This document shows, one piece after another, positions 42,903 to 51,389 of a stretch of 64,000 nucleotides of DNA (positions are counted from its first letter, which is position 1; every line of letters begins with the position of its first letter). Under the pieces are notes generated by a model. That model worked only from the letters and a program-made list of their open reading frames with translations, ran no database searches and was not told the origin of the DNA. Made by a program: the position numbers and the translations under genes. Source of the stretch: Arion vulgaris (taxonomy: Eukaryota; Mollusca; Gastropoda; Stylommatophora; Arionidae); the NCBI GenBank assembly GCA_020796225.1, contig CM036760.1:4458501-4522500 (forward strand), in the 5' to 3' direction.

Positions 42903-43052
42903 CTTCTTCGAACGCTCCATATCGACCACTTGTCAACAACTCTGCGTGATTTGTATGTGATCTGAGCGATTGTACATTATGCCAGTTATGCTCCTACAAG
43001 TAGGCCAGCACATCCGATTTCTGCGCTGCTTTTTATTTACTAGGTAGCATCG
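42903..43052 (-). mobile_element. SINE-B copy, 5'-truncated
   Basis: CTTCTTCGAACGCTCCATAT, CGACCACTTGTCAACAACTC, TACAAGTAGGCCAGCACATC and TTTTATTTACTAGGTAGCAT. The core and head are missing, as expected of 5' truncation during target-primed reverse transcription. Confidence 0.82.
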
Positions 43053-43054
43053 TT

Positions 43055-43325
43055 GACTAGGTAGATAGGGTTGCAGTTTGGTGTAGTAATGAAAATGGAA
43101 ATCGTGGCATATCCGTTACAGGACATAGCCATCAACCACAGTAAACAAGTCGTTAATTTTTTAGGTACCACTTATATGTTCAGTAGTTTGTCATTGCTTT
43201 CTGAACGGTGAGGTCTATTTTACCTTTCGTAAAATCCACAAATGATTTGCTTCAAACTGTCTGCCTCGGAGTTTCAACCAGGTACGCTTGGGTGGTGATC
43301 GAGCTCACTACTGCTTAAGCTGACT
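43055..43325 (+). repeat. Repeat-G copy 1
   Basis: GGCATATCCGTTACAGGACA, AGGTACCACTTATATGTTCA, TTGCTTTCTGAACGGTGAGG, TTTCAACCAGGTACGCTTGG and CTTAAGCTGACTAGCC. Other copies lie at 47.69, 48.62 and (minus strand) 53.90 kb. A dispersed element of about 270 bp with a downstream part that could be tRNA-like on the minus strand (CCTGGTTGAAACTC). Family unknown. Confidence 0.65.
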
Positions 43326-43326
43326 A

Positions 43327-43905
43327 GCCTATTGCACATTTCACATACACTTACCTATTGTACATTTCACATACACTTACCTATTGTACATTTCACATAC
43401 ACTTACCTATTGTATATTTCACATACACTGATCTATTGTACATTTCATATATACTTATCTATTGTACATTTCACATACACTGACCTATTGTACATTTCAC
43501 ATACACTTATCTATTGTACATTTCACATACACTTATCTATTGTACATTTCACATACACTTATCTATTGTACATTTCACATACACTTAGCTATTGTACATT
43601 TCACATACTTACTATTGTACTTCATTTGTACATTTCACATACACTTAGCTATTGTACATTTCACATACACTTACCTATTGTACATTTCACACACACTTAG
43701 CTATTGTACATTTCACATACACTTACCTATTGTACATTTCACATACACTTAGCTATTGTACATTTCACATACACTTAGCTATTGTACATTTCACATACAC
43801 TTACCTATTGTACATTTCACATACACTTATCTATTATATATTTCACATATACTTACCTATTGTACATTTCACATACACTTACCTATTGTACATTTCACAG
43901 TTTCA
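43327..43905. repeat. 26-bp satellite array 1
   Basis: About 22 copies of TATTGTACATTTCACATACA plus CTTACC, with variants CTTAGC, CTTATC and CTGACC. Confidence 0.95.
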
Positions 43906-43974
43906 TGTGATATTTCATCACAAACCAACCAATTTGCAGTTTTCCCACTCTTTATTCAGAACACATTTTTTCAC
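43906..43974. other. Short link between two 26-bp arrays
   Basis: Unique sequence of about 70 bases. Confidence 0.4.
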
Positions 43975-44185
43975 ACACTTTTCATGTCACATTTAGTCAC
44001 TCACTTTTCATGTCATATTTAGTCACTCACTTTTCATATTACATTTCCTCACACACTTTTCATATTACATTTCCTCACACACTTTTCATGTTAGTCACAC
44101 ACTTTTCATATTACATTTCCTCACACACTTTTCAATTTACATTTCCTCACACATTTTTCAATTCGCACTTTCTCACGCACTTCTA
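43975..44185. repeat. 26-bp satellite array 2, related to array 1
   Basis: About eight units of TCACACACTTTTCATATTAC plus ATTTCC, with variants (TCATGTCATATTTAG). Same period as array 1 and partly similar (ACATTTC...ACAC.CTT), so probably a diverged continuation. Confidence 0.85.
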
Positions 44186-44624
44186 CTTTCACACCATATA
44201 TCACCCTGTAACTCTGGTGGTGCTTGCTTTTGCCCTGTGATTGAACTTCTCCTCTCCACGTCTCTGATTTCCTCCTTCACGATGCCTGTCATGAAATCAT
44301 AGACTTATTTAGCATCAACTTAAGAAACAAGGAAATAGGTGTTATACAGTTTGCTTAGCCGCTTTCATTGTGCGAGACCAACAGTCTAATTTCTGATCTC
44401 TTGTCACACCTATTTTTAACCGACTTGTATTGTGGGAAAAACCAGTTGCTTGTTCAACTAGCTCTGAAAACCCGCAACCAGATACTCACAGAACAGTATC
44501 GTGTGGTGCGGACGATGTTGTTAATATATCGACAATATAATAACTTCTCTATCAAAGGATTAACAGGTGTCATAAGCTATTTACTTTCCAACAAAGATGT
44601 CAGTATCTAATGTTTTCTTTGACG
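44186..44624. other. Unassigned stretch
   Basis: An 80-codon ORF (44368-44610) has no recognisable domain. Confidence 0.35.
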
Positions 44625-44745
44625 AACTCAAAAGGAAAGGTGTTAGAAGGGTGTCGCATTTATCACAGCTAGAAGGTAGAGTTTTTCAGGAATGCTGTCA
44701 TGGGAGCCAAGTTCCGGAAAGGACAAGCAACTTGATGATGATGAG
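44625..44745 (+). mobile_element. LINE C-terminal tail, about 120 bp
   Basis: GTAGAGTTTTTCAGGAATGC and TGTCATGGGAGCCAAGTTCC encode VEFFRNAVMGAKFRKGQAT, then stops in GATGATGATGA. This is the end signature (DRxxFRxAVxxANFRxGQAT) of a common LINE type. Only the last codons remain. Confidence 0.55.
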
Positions 44746-44796
44746 TATGTGATGAGAGTAGAAAAATAGGTCGTCAGTGTTATCTACATCTAATAC

Positions 44797-45012
44797 TGAT
44801 TTTTTTTAAAAATTCCTATCTAGAAGCACTTGAGCTTTCAGCTCTTTGACTCGATGCCATGGACATCGTAACCATTCGGTTCGGTGTCACGAACATCGTA
44901 AATCTGGAGAACCTGTGGCTTTTTCTACCAGCCCGTGAAATTAAACCCGCACTAACAAAGGGCTTGTCATCCGTCGTCCATTGCGCTACGAACACGCTGG
45001 GCAGACGGGCGT
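44797..45012 (-). mobile_element. SINE-F copy
   Basis: A-tail (T run), CTAGAAGCACTTGAGCTTTC, TTCGGTTCGGTGTCACGAAC, GGCTTTTTCTACCAGCCCGT, and head TGCGCTACGAACACGCTGGG. The B box is mutated (GAAATTAAACC). Confidence 0.88.
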
Positions 45013-45017
45013 TCACT

Positions 45018-45228
45018 GTTCTAAATTTTTCTAATCTTTTTTTCTGTCCACCAACTGATCGTCTGTCCCCTTCAAGCACGCTATACATCACTTGCTTGGG
45101 ATGCGTTTATCAGGCATCCAAGCAACTTGACCGGTCCACCTCATTTGGAGGTTCTTCTGCAATAGTGTGTTCACGCTTGGGATCTTGGCTCTTATGAGGA
45201 CTTCGGTATCTGGAGATTTGTCATGCCT
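45018..45228 (-). mobile_element. LINE-Z internal fragment
   Basis: TTTTTCTGTCCACCAACTGA, TGTCCCCTTCAAGCACGCTA, GGATGCGTTTATCAGGCATC and GTTCACGCTTGGGATCTTGG match 60765-60950 of the minus-strand LINE-Z (encoding [20 protein letters not shown]). It is adjacent to the SINE-F head. Confidence 0.8.
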
Positions 45229-45420
45229 AATTAAATACACGCTTACCTTCCATTTACATCCTCATCATATCTCTTCCGAAGAAAACGCTGTCGACCACTT
45301 TAACTCCATTAGTATGACAAATCACTTGACAAGTTGTTTTGGACAGCATCATTTCTTCGACCAGCTACTTCAGGTGGTAAAATTGTTTTTAACAAAAACT
45401 GTTCAAGCAATCAAATAGAT

Positions 45421-45988
45421 CAGCATTTCCCAAACTTGAATCCTCGAATCCTCTGAGATCCGGAGGTACTCACAGAGGCCATCAAACGCTTGAAGGAAAT
45501 ATTATGATCTTTGACATTTCAAACCGGCCGTGTGGTGCCGGGCCCGCAAGGGAAGCAATGATTAGTACCACTGCAACCTACAATGCATGGCTTAAGAGGC
45601 GACTGATGTAGGCTCTAAGAATGCTAGTCTAGTAAATAAAAACAGCGCAGAAATCGAATGTGCTGGCCTATTTGTAGGAGCATAACTGGAACAACGTACA
45701 ATCGCTCTTAGGCTTAGATCACATACAAATCACACAGAATGGTTGACAAGTGGACGCGTTCGAAGAAGAAGAAGATATTTCAAACAGAAAAAATAAATGT
45801 TAACCCTATAGGACTAATGTTTTCTTTATTGTTTTATTAAAAAGGTTAAATTGCAGACATTGTTTACTATTGTAACACACAGATATTTTATTCCTATCAC
45901 TTTTCATATATAGAAACTTTTGGGTGTCCTCGACAGCAAAATTTATTTAAAATGGGGTCTGCGGTAATGCAAACTTTGGGAACCGTTG
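45421..45988. mobile_element. Non-autonomous hAT-type element with nested SINE-B
   Basis: The left end CAGCATTTCCCAAACTTG and the right end CAAACTTTGGGAACCGTTG are imperfect inverted repeats, close to the CAGNGNTTCCCAAAC ends of hAT transposons. The flanks AAATAGAT (45413-45420) and AAATAGAC (45989-45996) form an 8-bp target-site duplication with one mismatch, as expected for hAT. Without the SINE-B at 45526-45778 the element is about 315 bp and has no transposase, so it is a MITE-like derivative that would need an autonomous relative. Confidence 0.85.
45526..45778 (+). mobile_element. SINE-B nested in the hAT element
   Basis: Head GCCGTGTGGTGCCGGGCCCG, core GCATGGCTTAAGAGGCGACT, body GTACAATCGCTCTTAGGCTT, tail ACGCGTTCGAAGAAGAAG. 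Flanked by GACATTTCAAAC and GATATTTCAAAC, a 12-bp target-site duplication with one mismatch. Confidence 0.88.
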
Positions 45989-45996
45989 AAATAGAC

Positions 45997-46139
45997 TACA
46001 GCATGGACATTTATAAGAGAGATTATGAAATCTTCACATTCCGATATATATGAAAGATTGATCCAGTTAAGATTTTGATAGGACATATCTATTTTTTTTT
46101 TAAATGCGTAAATAATACCGTTCTGTGAGCACATACTCA
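45997..46139. other. Unassigned spacer
   Basis: Nothing recognised beyond a T-run and a (CAT)n start. Confidence 0.35.
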
Positions 46140-46575
46140 TCATCATCATCATCAGGTGCCGTGCCGGCTGGCTTAGTCGATCATGGATCTCAATAAATCT
46201 CTGTCTCTGGTGTTTGATATCGTCTCAGATGATGATGCTCTACCATGCTATGAAGTCAGGCTGTCCAAAATGTTCTCTTCCCCTGTTTCGTCTCCCCTCG
46301 ATTTTACCGGTTGTCACATTGTGTTCTAAACTTCCCTTTCTCATCATATGCCAGAATAATGATGACTACTTCTTTCCGATATTGATGCTAAGCTTTCTCT
46401 GTGTCTAAACCTGATTCAACACCTCCATATTAGTCATTTTAGCAGTCAATGGGATTCTCATCATTCTTCTGTAAAACCACATCTCTGTGGCCCTCAGATA
46501 TTGGTCGATCCGTATGTCAGTATTGGTTCTATGTGGCACTGAATAACTCTCATTCTGATCGCAACTGACAACTAA
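46140..46575 (-). mobile_element. LINE-V fragment with internal deletion
   Basis: The minus strand reads VIQCHIEPILTYGS, then GPQRCGFTEE-like residues, and after frameshifts NTM.QPVKSRGDETGEENIL and SNTRDRDLLRS: the order of the plus-strand LINE-V at 25.99-26.48 kb and 21.3 kb. The 3' end is the (CATCAT)n at 46140-46155. Confidence 0.65.
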
Positions 46576-46598
46576 GATCAAATACTAAGAGATACTTT

Positions 46599-46800
46599 TT
46601 TTCTCCGATCCAGAAGCACTTGAGCTTTCCAGCTCTTCGGCTCGGTGCCCTGGACATCGTAACGCTTCGGTTCGGTGCCACGAACACCGTAAATCTGGGG
46701 AATCTGAGGCTTTTTCTGCCATCCCGCGGAATTGAACCCGCACACACAGAGGGATAGTCATCCGTAGTCCAATGCGCTATGAACACGCTGGGCAGACGGG
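46599..46800 (-). mobile_element. SINE-F copy with target-site duplication
   Basis: Best preserved SINE-F: head GCCCGTCTGCCCAGCGTGTT, A-box-like TAGCGCATTGG, B box GGTTCAATTCC near 46728-46738, TTTACGGTGTTCGTGGCACC, GAAAGCTCAAGTGCTTCTGG, A-tail. CTAAGAGATACTTT flanks it at 46585-46598 and 46801-46814. Length about 200 bp. Confidence 0.93.
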
Positions 46801-46896
46801 CTAAGAGATACTTTAAAAAACACATTTCAAGTTTCATTTCTGGTAACAGAAGAACTGTTATCTTACAGTCAATGAAACCAAACTTGTCAGTGAACC

Positions 46897-47545
46897 GCCC
46901 GTGTATTGCGGGGCCCGAGACGGAAGCGAAGAACAGTACTACTGCGGCCTACAATGCATGTCATAAGAGGCGACTGATGTAGGACATAGGGAAGCTACCT
47001 TAGTAAAAAAAAAAAAAGAAGTGCGGAAATCGGATGTGCTGGCCTACTTGTGGGCGCATAACTGACAAAACGTTCAATCGTTTTAGGCTCAGATCACATA
47101 CAGTTTCAGTTTCAGTTTGGAATATCTTCATTGCACTCCGGAAATGTCCATAGGTGCTCAGATCTCTTTCACAATATCTCCAACAGAGTGCAGCGACTGA
47201 CCGTACCAGTTCGATTTTGATTGATGAATCTACTCATATACTTGTTGTGCTGTTCTTTTCTTGCCACACCAATCTTCAAACCCAGCTCCCGCAGTCTGGT
47301 AGTTGACGTGGATTGTTTTAGATGAAGATCTTCTCTGCGGTCAAACTCTATGAGGGCATTCAAGATGTCAGCTCTGTCCATTGGCTGTCCCTCTGATATA
47401 GCGGCAGAGCCAGCCAGTCTGTCTGCTCTCTCATTGCCAACGACGCCCATGTGTCCCGGAACGAAGACAAATGTAATTCAGATCACATACAACTCATACA
47501 GAGTGATTAACAATTGGTTGATAGGAAGCATTCAATGTAGAAGAA
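46897..47545 (+). mobile_element. SINE-B copy split by LINE-R2
   Basis: The 5' part at 46897-47102 has core GCATGTCATAAGAGGCGACT, ATCGGATGTGCTGGCCTACT and CAGATCACATACA. The 3' part at 47478-47545 continues GATCACATACAACTCATACA to GAAGCATTCAATGTAGAAG. A poly(A) of 13 bases sits in the middle block. Confidence 0.88.
47103..47477 (-). mobile_element. LINE-R2 3' end nested in SINE-B
   Basis: 5'-truncated copy. The minus-strand frame FVPGHMGVVGNERADRLAGS holds the last RNase H His and Asp, then LRELGLKIGVARKEQHNK, NQNRTGTVSRCTL and a stop, a short 3' UTR and the tail CTGAAACTGAAACTG. Flanked by the 14-bp TCAGATCACATACA at 47089-47102 and 47478-47491. The coding remains uninterrupted for over 100 codons, so the insertion looks fairly young. 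Confidence 0.92.
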
Positions 47546-47694
47546 GTGGACTATTCAACTAATACCGTTCCTTAAGGCAAATGTAGCTACACACAAAATC
47601 AATCAAGACAGTACATGTCAACAAATCGAAAGATCAAGAACATCAAAAAATATCGTCTCATATCTTTTACATGATTTAGTCATCAATAACAGCA
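47546..47694. other. Unassigned spacer
   Basis: Nothing recognised. Confidence 0.35.
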
Positions 47695-48235
47695 AACGTG
47701 AAGTCGATTTTCTAGGCACCACTTATACGTTCATTAATTTGCCATTACTCTCTGAACAGTGAGGTATATAGGCCTAGTTATCGGACGTAAAAATCCAAGG
47801 GAACTAATTAGCTTTCAAATTTGCCCGCCGCGAAGTTTGAACCAGGTACAACGCCAGGTTACCGGGACACAAAATGGGGATTACAAAATATAACCACTGT
47901 TACCTGTCACGCATGCAACTAAAGAGGTTGGGTGTGGGGCTAGCAACCCCACACCGTAAAAAACACTAGATGGCTACAGAACGGAGAGCGAACCGAGTAA
48001 ACGCTGCCTGAAACCGGACACATCGCCGAAGGATAAGCACCAGAGCTCCAAATGGTGCTGAAGATGTGACGTAAAAACACCAATGTTAGGCTCGATGAAT
48101 CAGATTTCCACATGAATAGAATTTATGGGGAAATCTGGTACATCGGTCTGGCGGTGATCGAGAGAATATATAGAGAATCAGGTACGTTTGGGATTGTGAT
48201 CTAGCTCACTATCGCTGAAGCTACAGACGCCCACC
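47695..48235 (+). repeat. Repeat-G copy 2, split by a SINE-A/D chimera
   Basis: The left part 47695-47849 (TTTTCTAGGCACCACTTATA, CTCTGAACAGTGAGG, TTTGAACCAGGTAC) and the right part 48177-48235 (CAGGTACGTTTGGGATTGTG, ATCTAGCTCACTATCGCTGA, CTACAGACGCCCACC) are contiguous in copies 1 and 3. Confidence 0.72.
47850..48176 (+). mobile_element. Chimeric SINE: SINE-A head joined to SINE-D body
   Basis: Begins GGTTACCGGGACACAAAATG, AACCACTGTTACCTGTCACG and CATGCAACTAAAGAGGTTGG (SINE-A head, partial core). It continues with ACGGAGAGCGAACCGAGTAA, GCCTGAAACCGGACACATCG and CCGAAGGATAAGCACC (SINE-D, as at 12.0-12.26 kb), ending in a GAGA-rich tail. ACCAGGTAC and ATCAGGTAC at the borders look like a target-site duplication. 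Confidence 0.7.
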
Positions 48236-48616
48236 AAAAAAGCACATACAAAACATAAATAAAACAAAATATCGACCACGAATTATTTTGTTTGATTTTT
48301 GTGAATAATAATATGCATAACGAGTGGATAAACAATTTGTTGTGGTACATGTCTCTTAATCTTGGACACTAGTGATCAAACCCAGGACACATCGATAGTT
48401 CTGTCCTTTTAACTATGTAATTGAGAACCCAGTTGTCACACTTCATAACGGCAGCATGGACAAATGGTCTTTCTTTGTTGTCGTCTTGAAATGACGCCAC
48501 CTATTACTCCACACAACATACATAAATTGTGTTTTCTAATAAGGTGAGTCGGAAGTACGTCCGATACTTAAAAAGTTTGAAAAATTAATGAAATATATTA
48601 TGGTGTACTCTTTGTT
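48236..48616. other. Unassigned spacer
   Basis: Nothing recognised. Confidence 0.35.
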
Positions 48617-49312
48617 AAAATGAAAATGTTGGCATATCCTTTACACAACTTTGCCATCTCTCACAGTAAACTCGCCGTCCATTTTCTAGGCACCACATAT
48701 ATATTAAGTCATTGCTTTCTGAACTATCTATATCCTCTCTTCGTGTCCCGACTAACACATACGGCTTCCACAAGAGACCTCAACTGCTGCCTTTCTGCTG
48801 CCTTTCTTTCAATAGTCTCCCACGTCAGGCCAACTCCTTCAACTATCTCCACCGCTCTTCTATATTTCTTTTGGACGACCAGGCCTTCTCTTCCCATCCG
48901 CTGTCCATCTAAGAGCTGTCCTAGCCACTGCCCCCACTGCCACACGACATACATGTCCAAACCACCTTCATCTTCATCTCTTAATGATGGTCTCCAAGGA
49001 TGCACAATCTGTTCGTTTCAAAAGCTCCTCATTTGTTATGGTATTTGGCCAGAAAAGTTGCAGGATTCTTCTTAAACATTTATTCTGAAATGTCTCCAAC
49101 TTGTGTATTATGTGTTGGGTCTTTTCCCAGCATTCACTAATGTGTAATAGCACTCCCAGTACATTAGCTTTCTGAACGGTGAGCTCTATTTTTTAGCACT
49201 CGTAAAAATCCAATCTGAAGAACTTTGCTTCCAAACTACCCGCTGCAGAGTTTCAACAAGGTACGCTTGGGTTGTATTCGAGATCTCTACTGCTTAAGCT
49301 ACGGACGCCCAC
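48617..49312 (+). repeat. Repeat-G copy 3, split by a LINE
   Basis: The left part 48617-48724 (GGCATATCCTTTACACAACT, CTAGGCACCACATATATATT, GCTTTCTGAAC) and the right part 49167-49312 (CTTTCTGAACGGTGAGCTCT, AAACTACCCGCTGCAGAGTT, CTTAAGCTACGGACGCCCA). The right part restores the end truncated in copy 1. Confidence 0.75.
48725..49166 (-). mobile_element. LINE-Y 3' fragment nested in Repeat-G
   Basis: Minus-strand frame KCLRRILQLFWPNTITNEEL, LKRTDCASLETIIKR, then stops, RWFGHVCRVAVGAVARTALR and GKRRPGRPKEI. It then shifts into the 93-codon frame ending LVEAVCVSRDTKRGYR. Typical post-RT region of a LINE. The 11-bp target-site duplication GCTTTCTGAAC is at 48714-48724 and 49167-49177. Confidence 0.85.
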
Positions 49313-49835
49313 CCTTTGTTAAACGATTTAATTTAATGCTTCCATAATTATGATAGCGGTTTCAACAAATTGATTAGCGCACCTGTTTTGAAACATTTTA
49401 TTTAATCTATAAAGTGTGTGTGTATGGATGTGTGTGTATGGATGTGTTGGAAGTAATGAGAGACTAGACCTGTTTGTGTCAACAGCGCATAGTTTAGGAC
49501 TACCTTTGAAATATTAACGCTTGCTGTCTAGTTAGTTAGTTATTTCTTGCTGTCTAGTTAGTTATTTCTTGCTGTCTAGTTAGTTATTTCTTGCTGTCGA
49601 GTCCCCAGTAATTCTGGGTTTTCACCTTTTTTCCTTTATTTGAGTGGAGGAGAGTATCCGGCTTTCTTGCAGACCTAGAAACCACAAACAATTCTAGGCG
49701 TGTAGTGCTATACTTAGTGTTGCGAAGACTCCAACTCAGGTTATCTACCCATAGCCAACTAAAAACTTACGGGCATGCGGACTTACGGGAAAACCCCTGA
49801 TATAGTTTCAGTTGGGGGGCTGAAATGTATACATG
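49313..49835. other. Spacer with a 20-bp repeat at 49518-49605
   Basis: TTATTTCTTGCTGTCTAGTT plus AG occurs about four times near 49518-49605. A GTGTGTATGGAT doublet lies at 49415-49445. The rest is unassigned. Confidence 0.6.
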
Positions 49836-50015
49836 TTTGATAGAACACTGCAAGCCTTTTTGCTACTTTACTCAATTCTGTGAGTCTATGATTATTTATT
49901 GGTGAAAAATATTCATATTATTGATATTCTTTATTGTTAAACTTAACATGTTGCATAATATAACTTCGAGTTAGCATTTTGTATTGATATTAAAATGAAT
50001 TCGTCTATAAACAAC
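49836..50015 (+). repeat. Repeat-J copy, uninterrupted
   Basis: ACATGTTTGATAGAACACTG, TACTTTACTCAATTCTG, TTATTGGTGAAAAATATTCA and TTATTGATATTCTTTATTG. It provides the intact layout for the split copy at 25.43 kb. Confidence 0.7.
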
Positions 50016-50284
50016 AATACTGGAATGTGAGGTCACGTGATCGATTGTGGTCTGATTTCTTATAATTTTTAACCGAGTCCGCAGGCCCATAAGTTTATAA
50101 TTGGCTGTGGTCTAGTTAATTAGTTAAAAATAACCACTTTCTGTTATTGTTTATTCCATGGGCGTGCACTTAAGTTTTTCCAGGTAGTAGTAAAATGAAA
50201 CCACAAATATGTTGATAGTTTACTGAGTGAAAATGGAGAAAACTGTATACAAATTCGCATTAAACATTTGTATCCAAATTATAT
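50016..50284. other. Unassigned spacer
   Basis: Nothing recognised. Confidence 0.35.
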
Positions 50285-50469
50285 TTCACGGGGGTAACAC
50301 TTTAATAAACAAATTAAACATCTAAAAATGGTATGGAACGGAACTGATAGGAAAACAAAGATCAGAATACTAAGAGCACTCATATTCCCAGTGACAACGT
50401 ATGGGTGTGAAGCATGGCCATTTAACAAGGCAGTGTAAAACCATATAAGTGATATTAAATACAAATGTC

Positions 50470-50728
50470 GCCCGTGTGTTGCTGGGACCCACAAGGGAAG
50501 CAAAGAATAGTACCACTGCGACATACAATGCATGTCGTAAGAGGCGCCCGATGTAGGTCCTAGGAATGCTACCCCAGTAAATAAAAAGCAGCGCATAAAT
50601 CGGATGTACTGGCTTACTTGTAGGCGCATAACTGGCAAAACGTACAATCGCTCTTTGGCTCAGATGACATACAAATCACACAGTGATTGACAAGTGGTCG
50701 ATATGGAGCGTTCGAAGAAGAAGAAGAT
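50470..50728 (+). mobile_element. SINE-B nested in LINE-X
   Basis: Nearly consensus: head CGCCCGTGTGTTGCTGGGAC, core GCATGTCGTAAGAGGCG, AAAGCAGCGCATAAATCGGA, GTACAATCGCTC, tail TATGGAGCGTTCGAAGAAG. It separates two parts of LINE-X that are read continuously in the family. Confidence 0.92.
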
Positions 50729-50751
50729 TTAAAGCGTTACAGAAGATTACG

Positions 50752-50978
50752 CCGTATAACATGGACAGAGAAGAGAACAAATAGATCTATCATGGACAGA
50801 GAAGAGAACAAATAGATCTATCATGGACAGAGAAGAGAACAAATAAATCTATCATAGACAGAGAAGAGAACAAATAGATCTATCATGGACAGAGAAGAGA
50901 ACAAATAGATTTATCATGGACAGAGAAGAGAACAAATAGATCTATCATGGACAGAGAAGAGAACAAATAGATCTGTCC
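50752..50978. repeat. 32-bp tandem array inside LINE-X
   Basis: About seven copies of ATAGATCTATCATGGACAGA plus GAAGAGAACAAA. The first unit begins as LINE-X coding (ATGGACAGAGAAGAGAACAA, then ATAGATC, read ITWTEKRTNRSI in the LINE frame), so the array is an amplified coding segment. Confidence 0.92.
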
Positions 50979-51245
50979 AGAAAGAACTCAAAATCAAATA
51001 AAACTGGCTGATGCTACAAATAAGAAAGAAAAAATTGAGATATTTTGGACATATAAAAGACACGAGGAGTGGAAGACCATCATGAAAGAGTCATACGGCA
51101 AAGAGAAGAAGAGAAGACCACGAGAAGATGGATTTGGGATGTAACTTGTGGTTTGAACATGACGGCTGCAGAGGCAGGACATCTGGCCTATGAGAGATAT
51201 AAACTCAGAAGGACTGTTGAGGTGGCAAAGTTCTGCTCAGGATAA

Positions 51246-51389
51246 GCTATTTGATGATGACGATGATGAGGGTATTACCTGCCCCTACCCCACTGTCTTA
51301 ACGTGTGGACGCCCATGGTCATGTTCAAGCTAAAGCCTCGTAGCCATTGGATAGATATATTCAAAACAAAGCTACACTGTTTATCTGCG
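51246..51389. other. Unassigned spacer
   Basis: Nothing recognised. Confidence 0.35.

Larger units (their letters stand above)
50285..51245 (+). mobile_element. LINE-X 3' fragment with nested SINE-B and internal array
   Basis: Plus strand: WNGTDRKTKIRILRALIFPV, TTYGCEAWPFNKAV, then the SINE-B insertion. The frame resumes KRYRRLRRITWTEKRTNRSI, where the last residues begin the 32-bp array. After it come KIKLADATNKKEKIEIFWTY-type residues (KLRYFGHIKRH in the shifted frame), KEKKRRPREDGFGM, MTAAEAGHLAYERYKLRR and VEVAKFCSG. Post-RT region only. Relatives at 55.99 (minus), 61.43 (minus), 62.10 (minus) and 63.86 kb. Confidence 0.82.

Noticed and set aside
43332..43996. ORFs of 122, 114 and 96 codons rich in HISHTLTYCTF
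   Set aside because: Artefacts of the 26-bp array, open in several frames.
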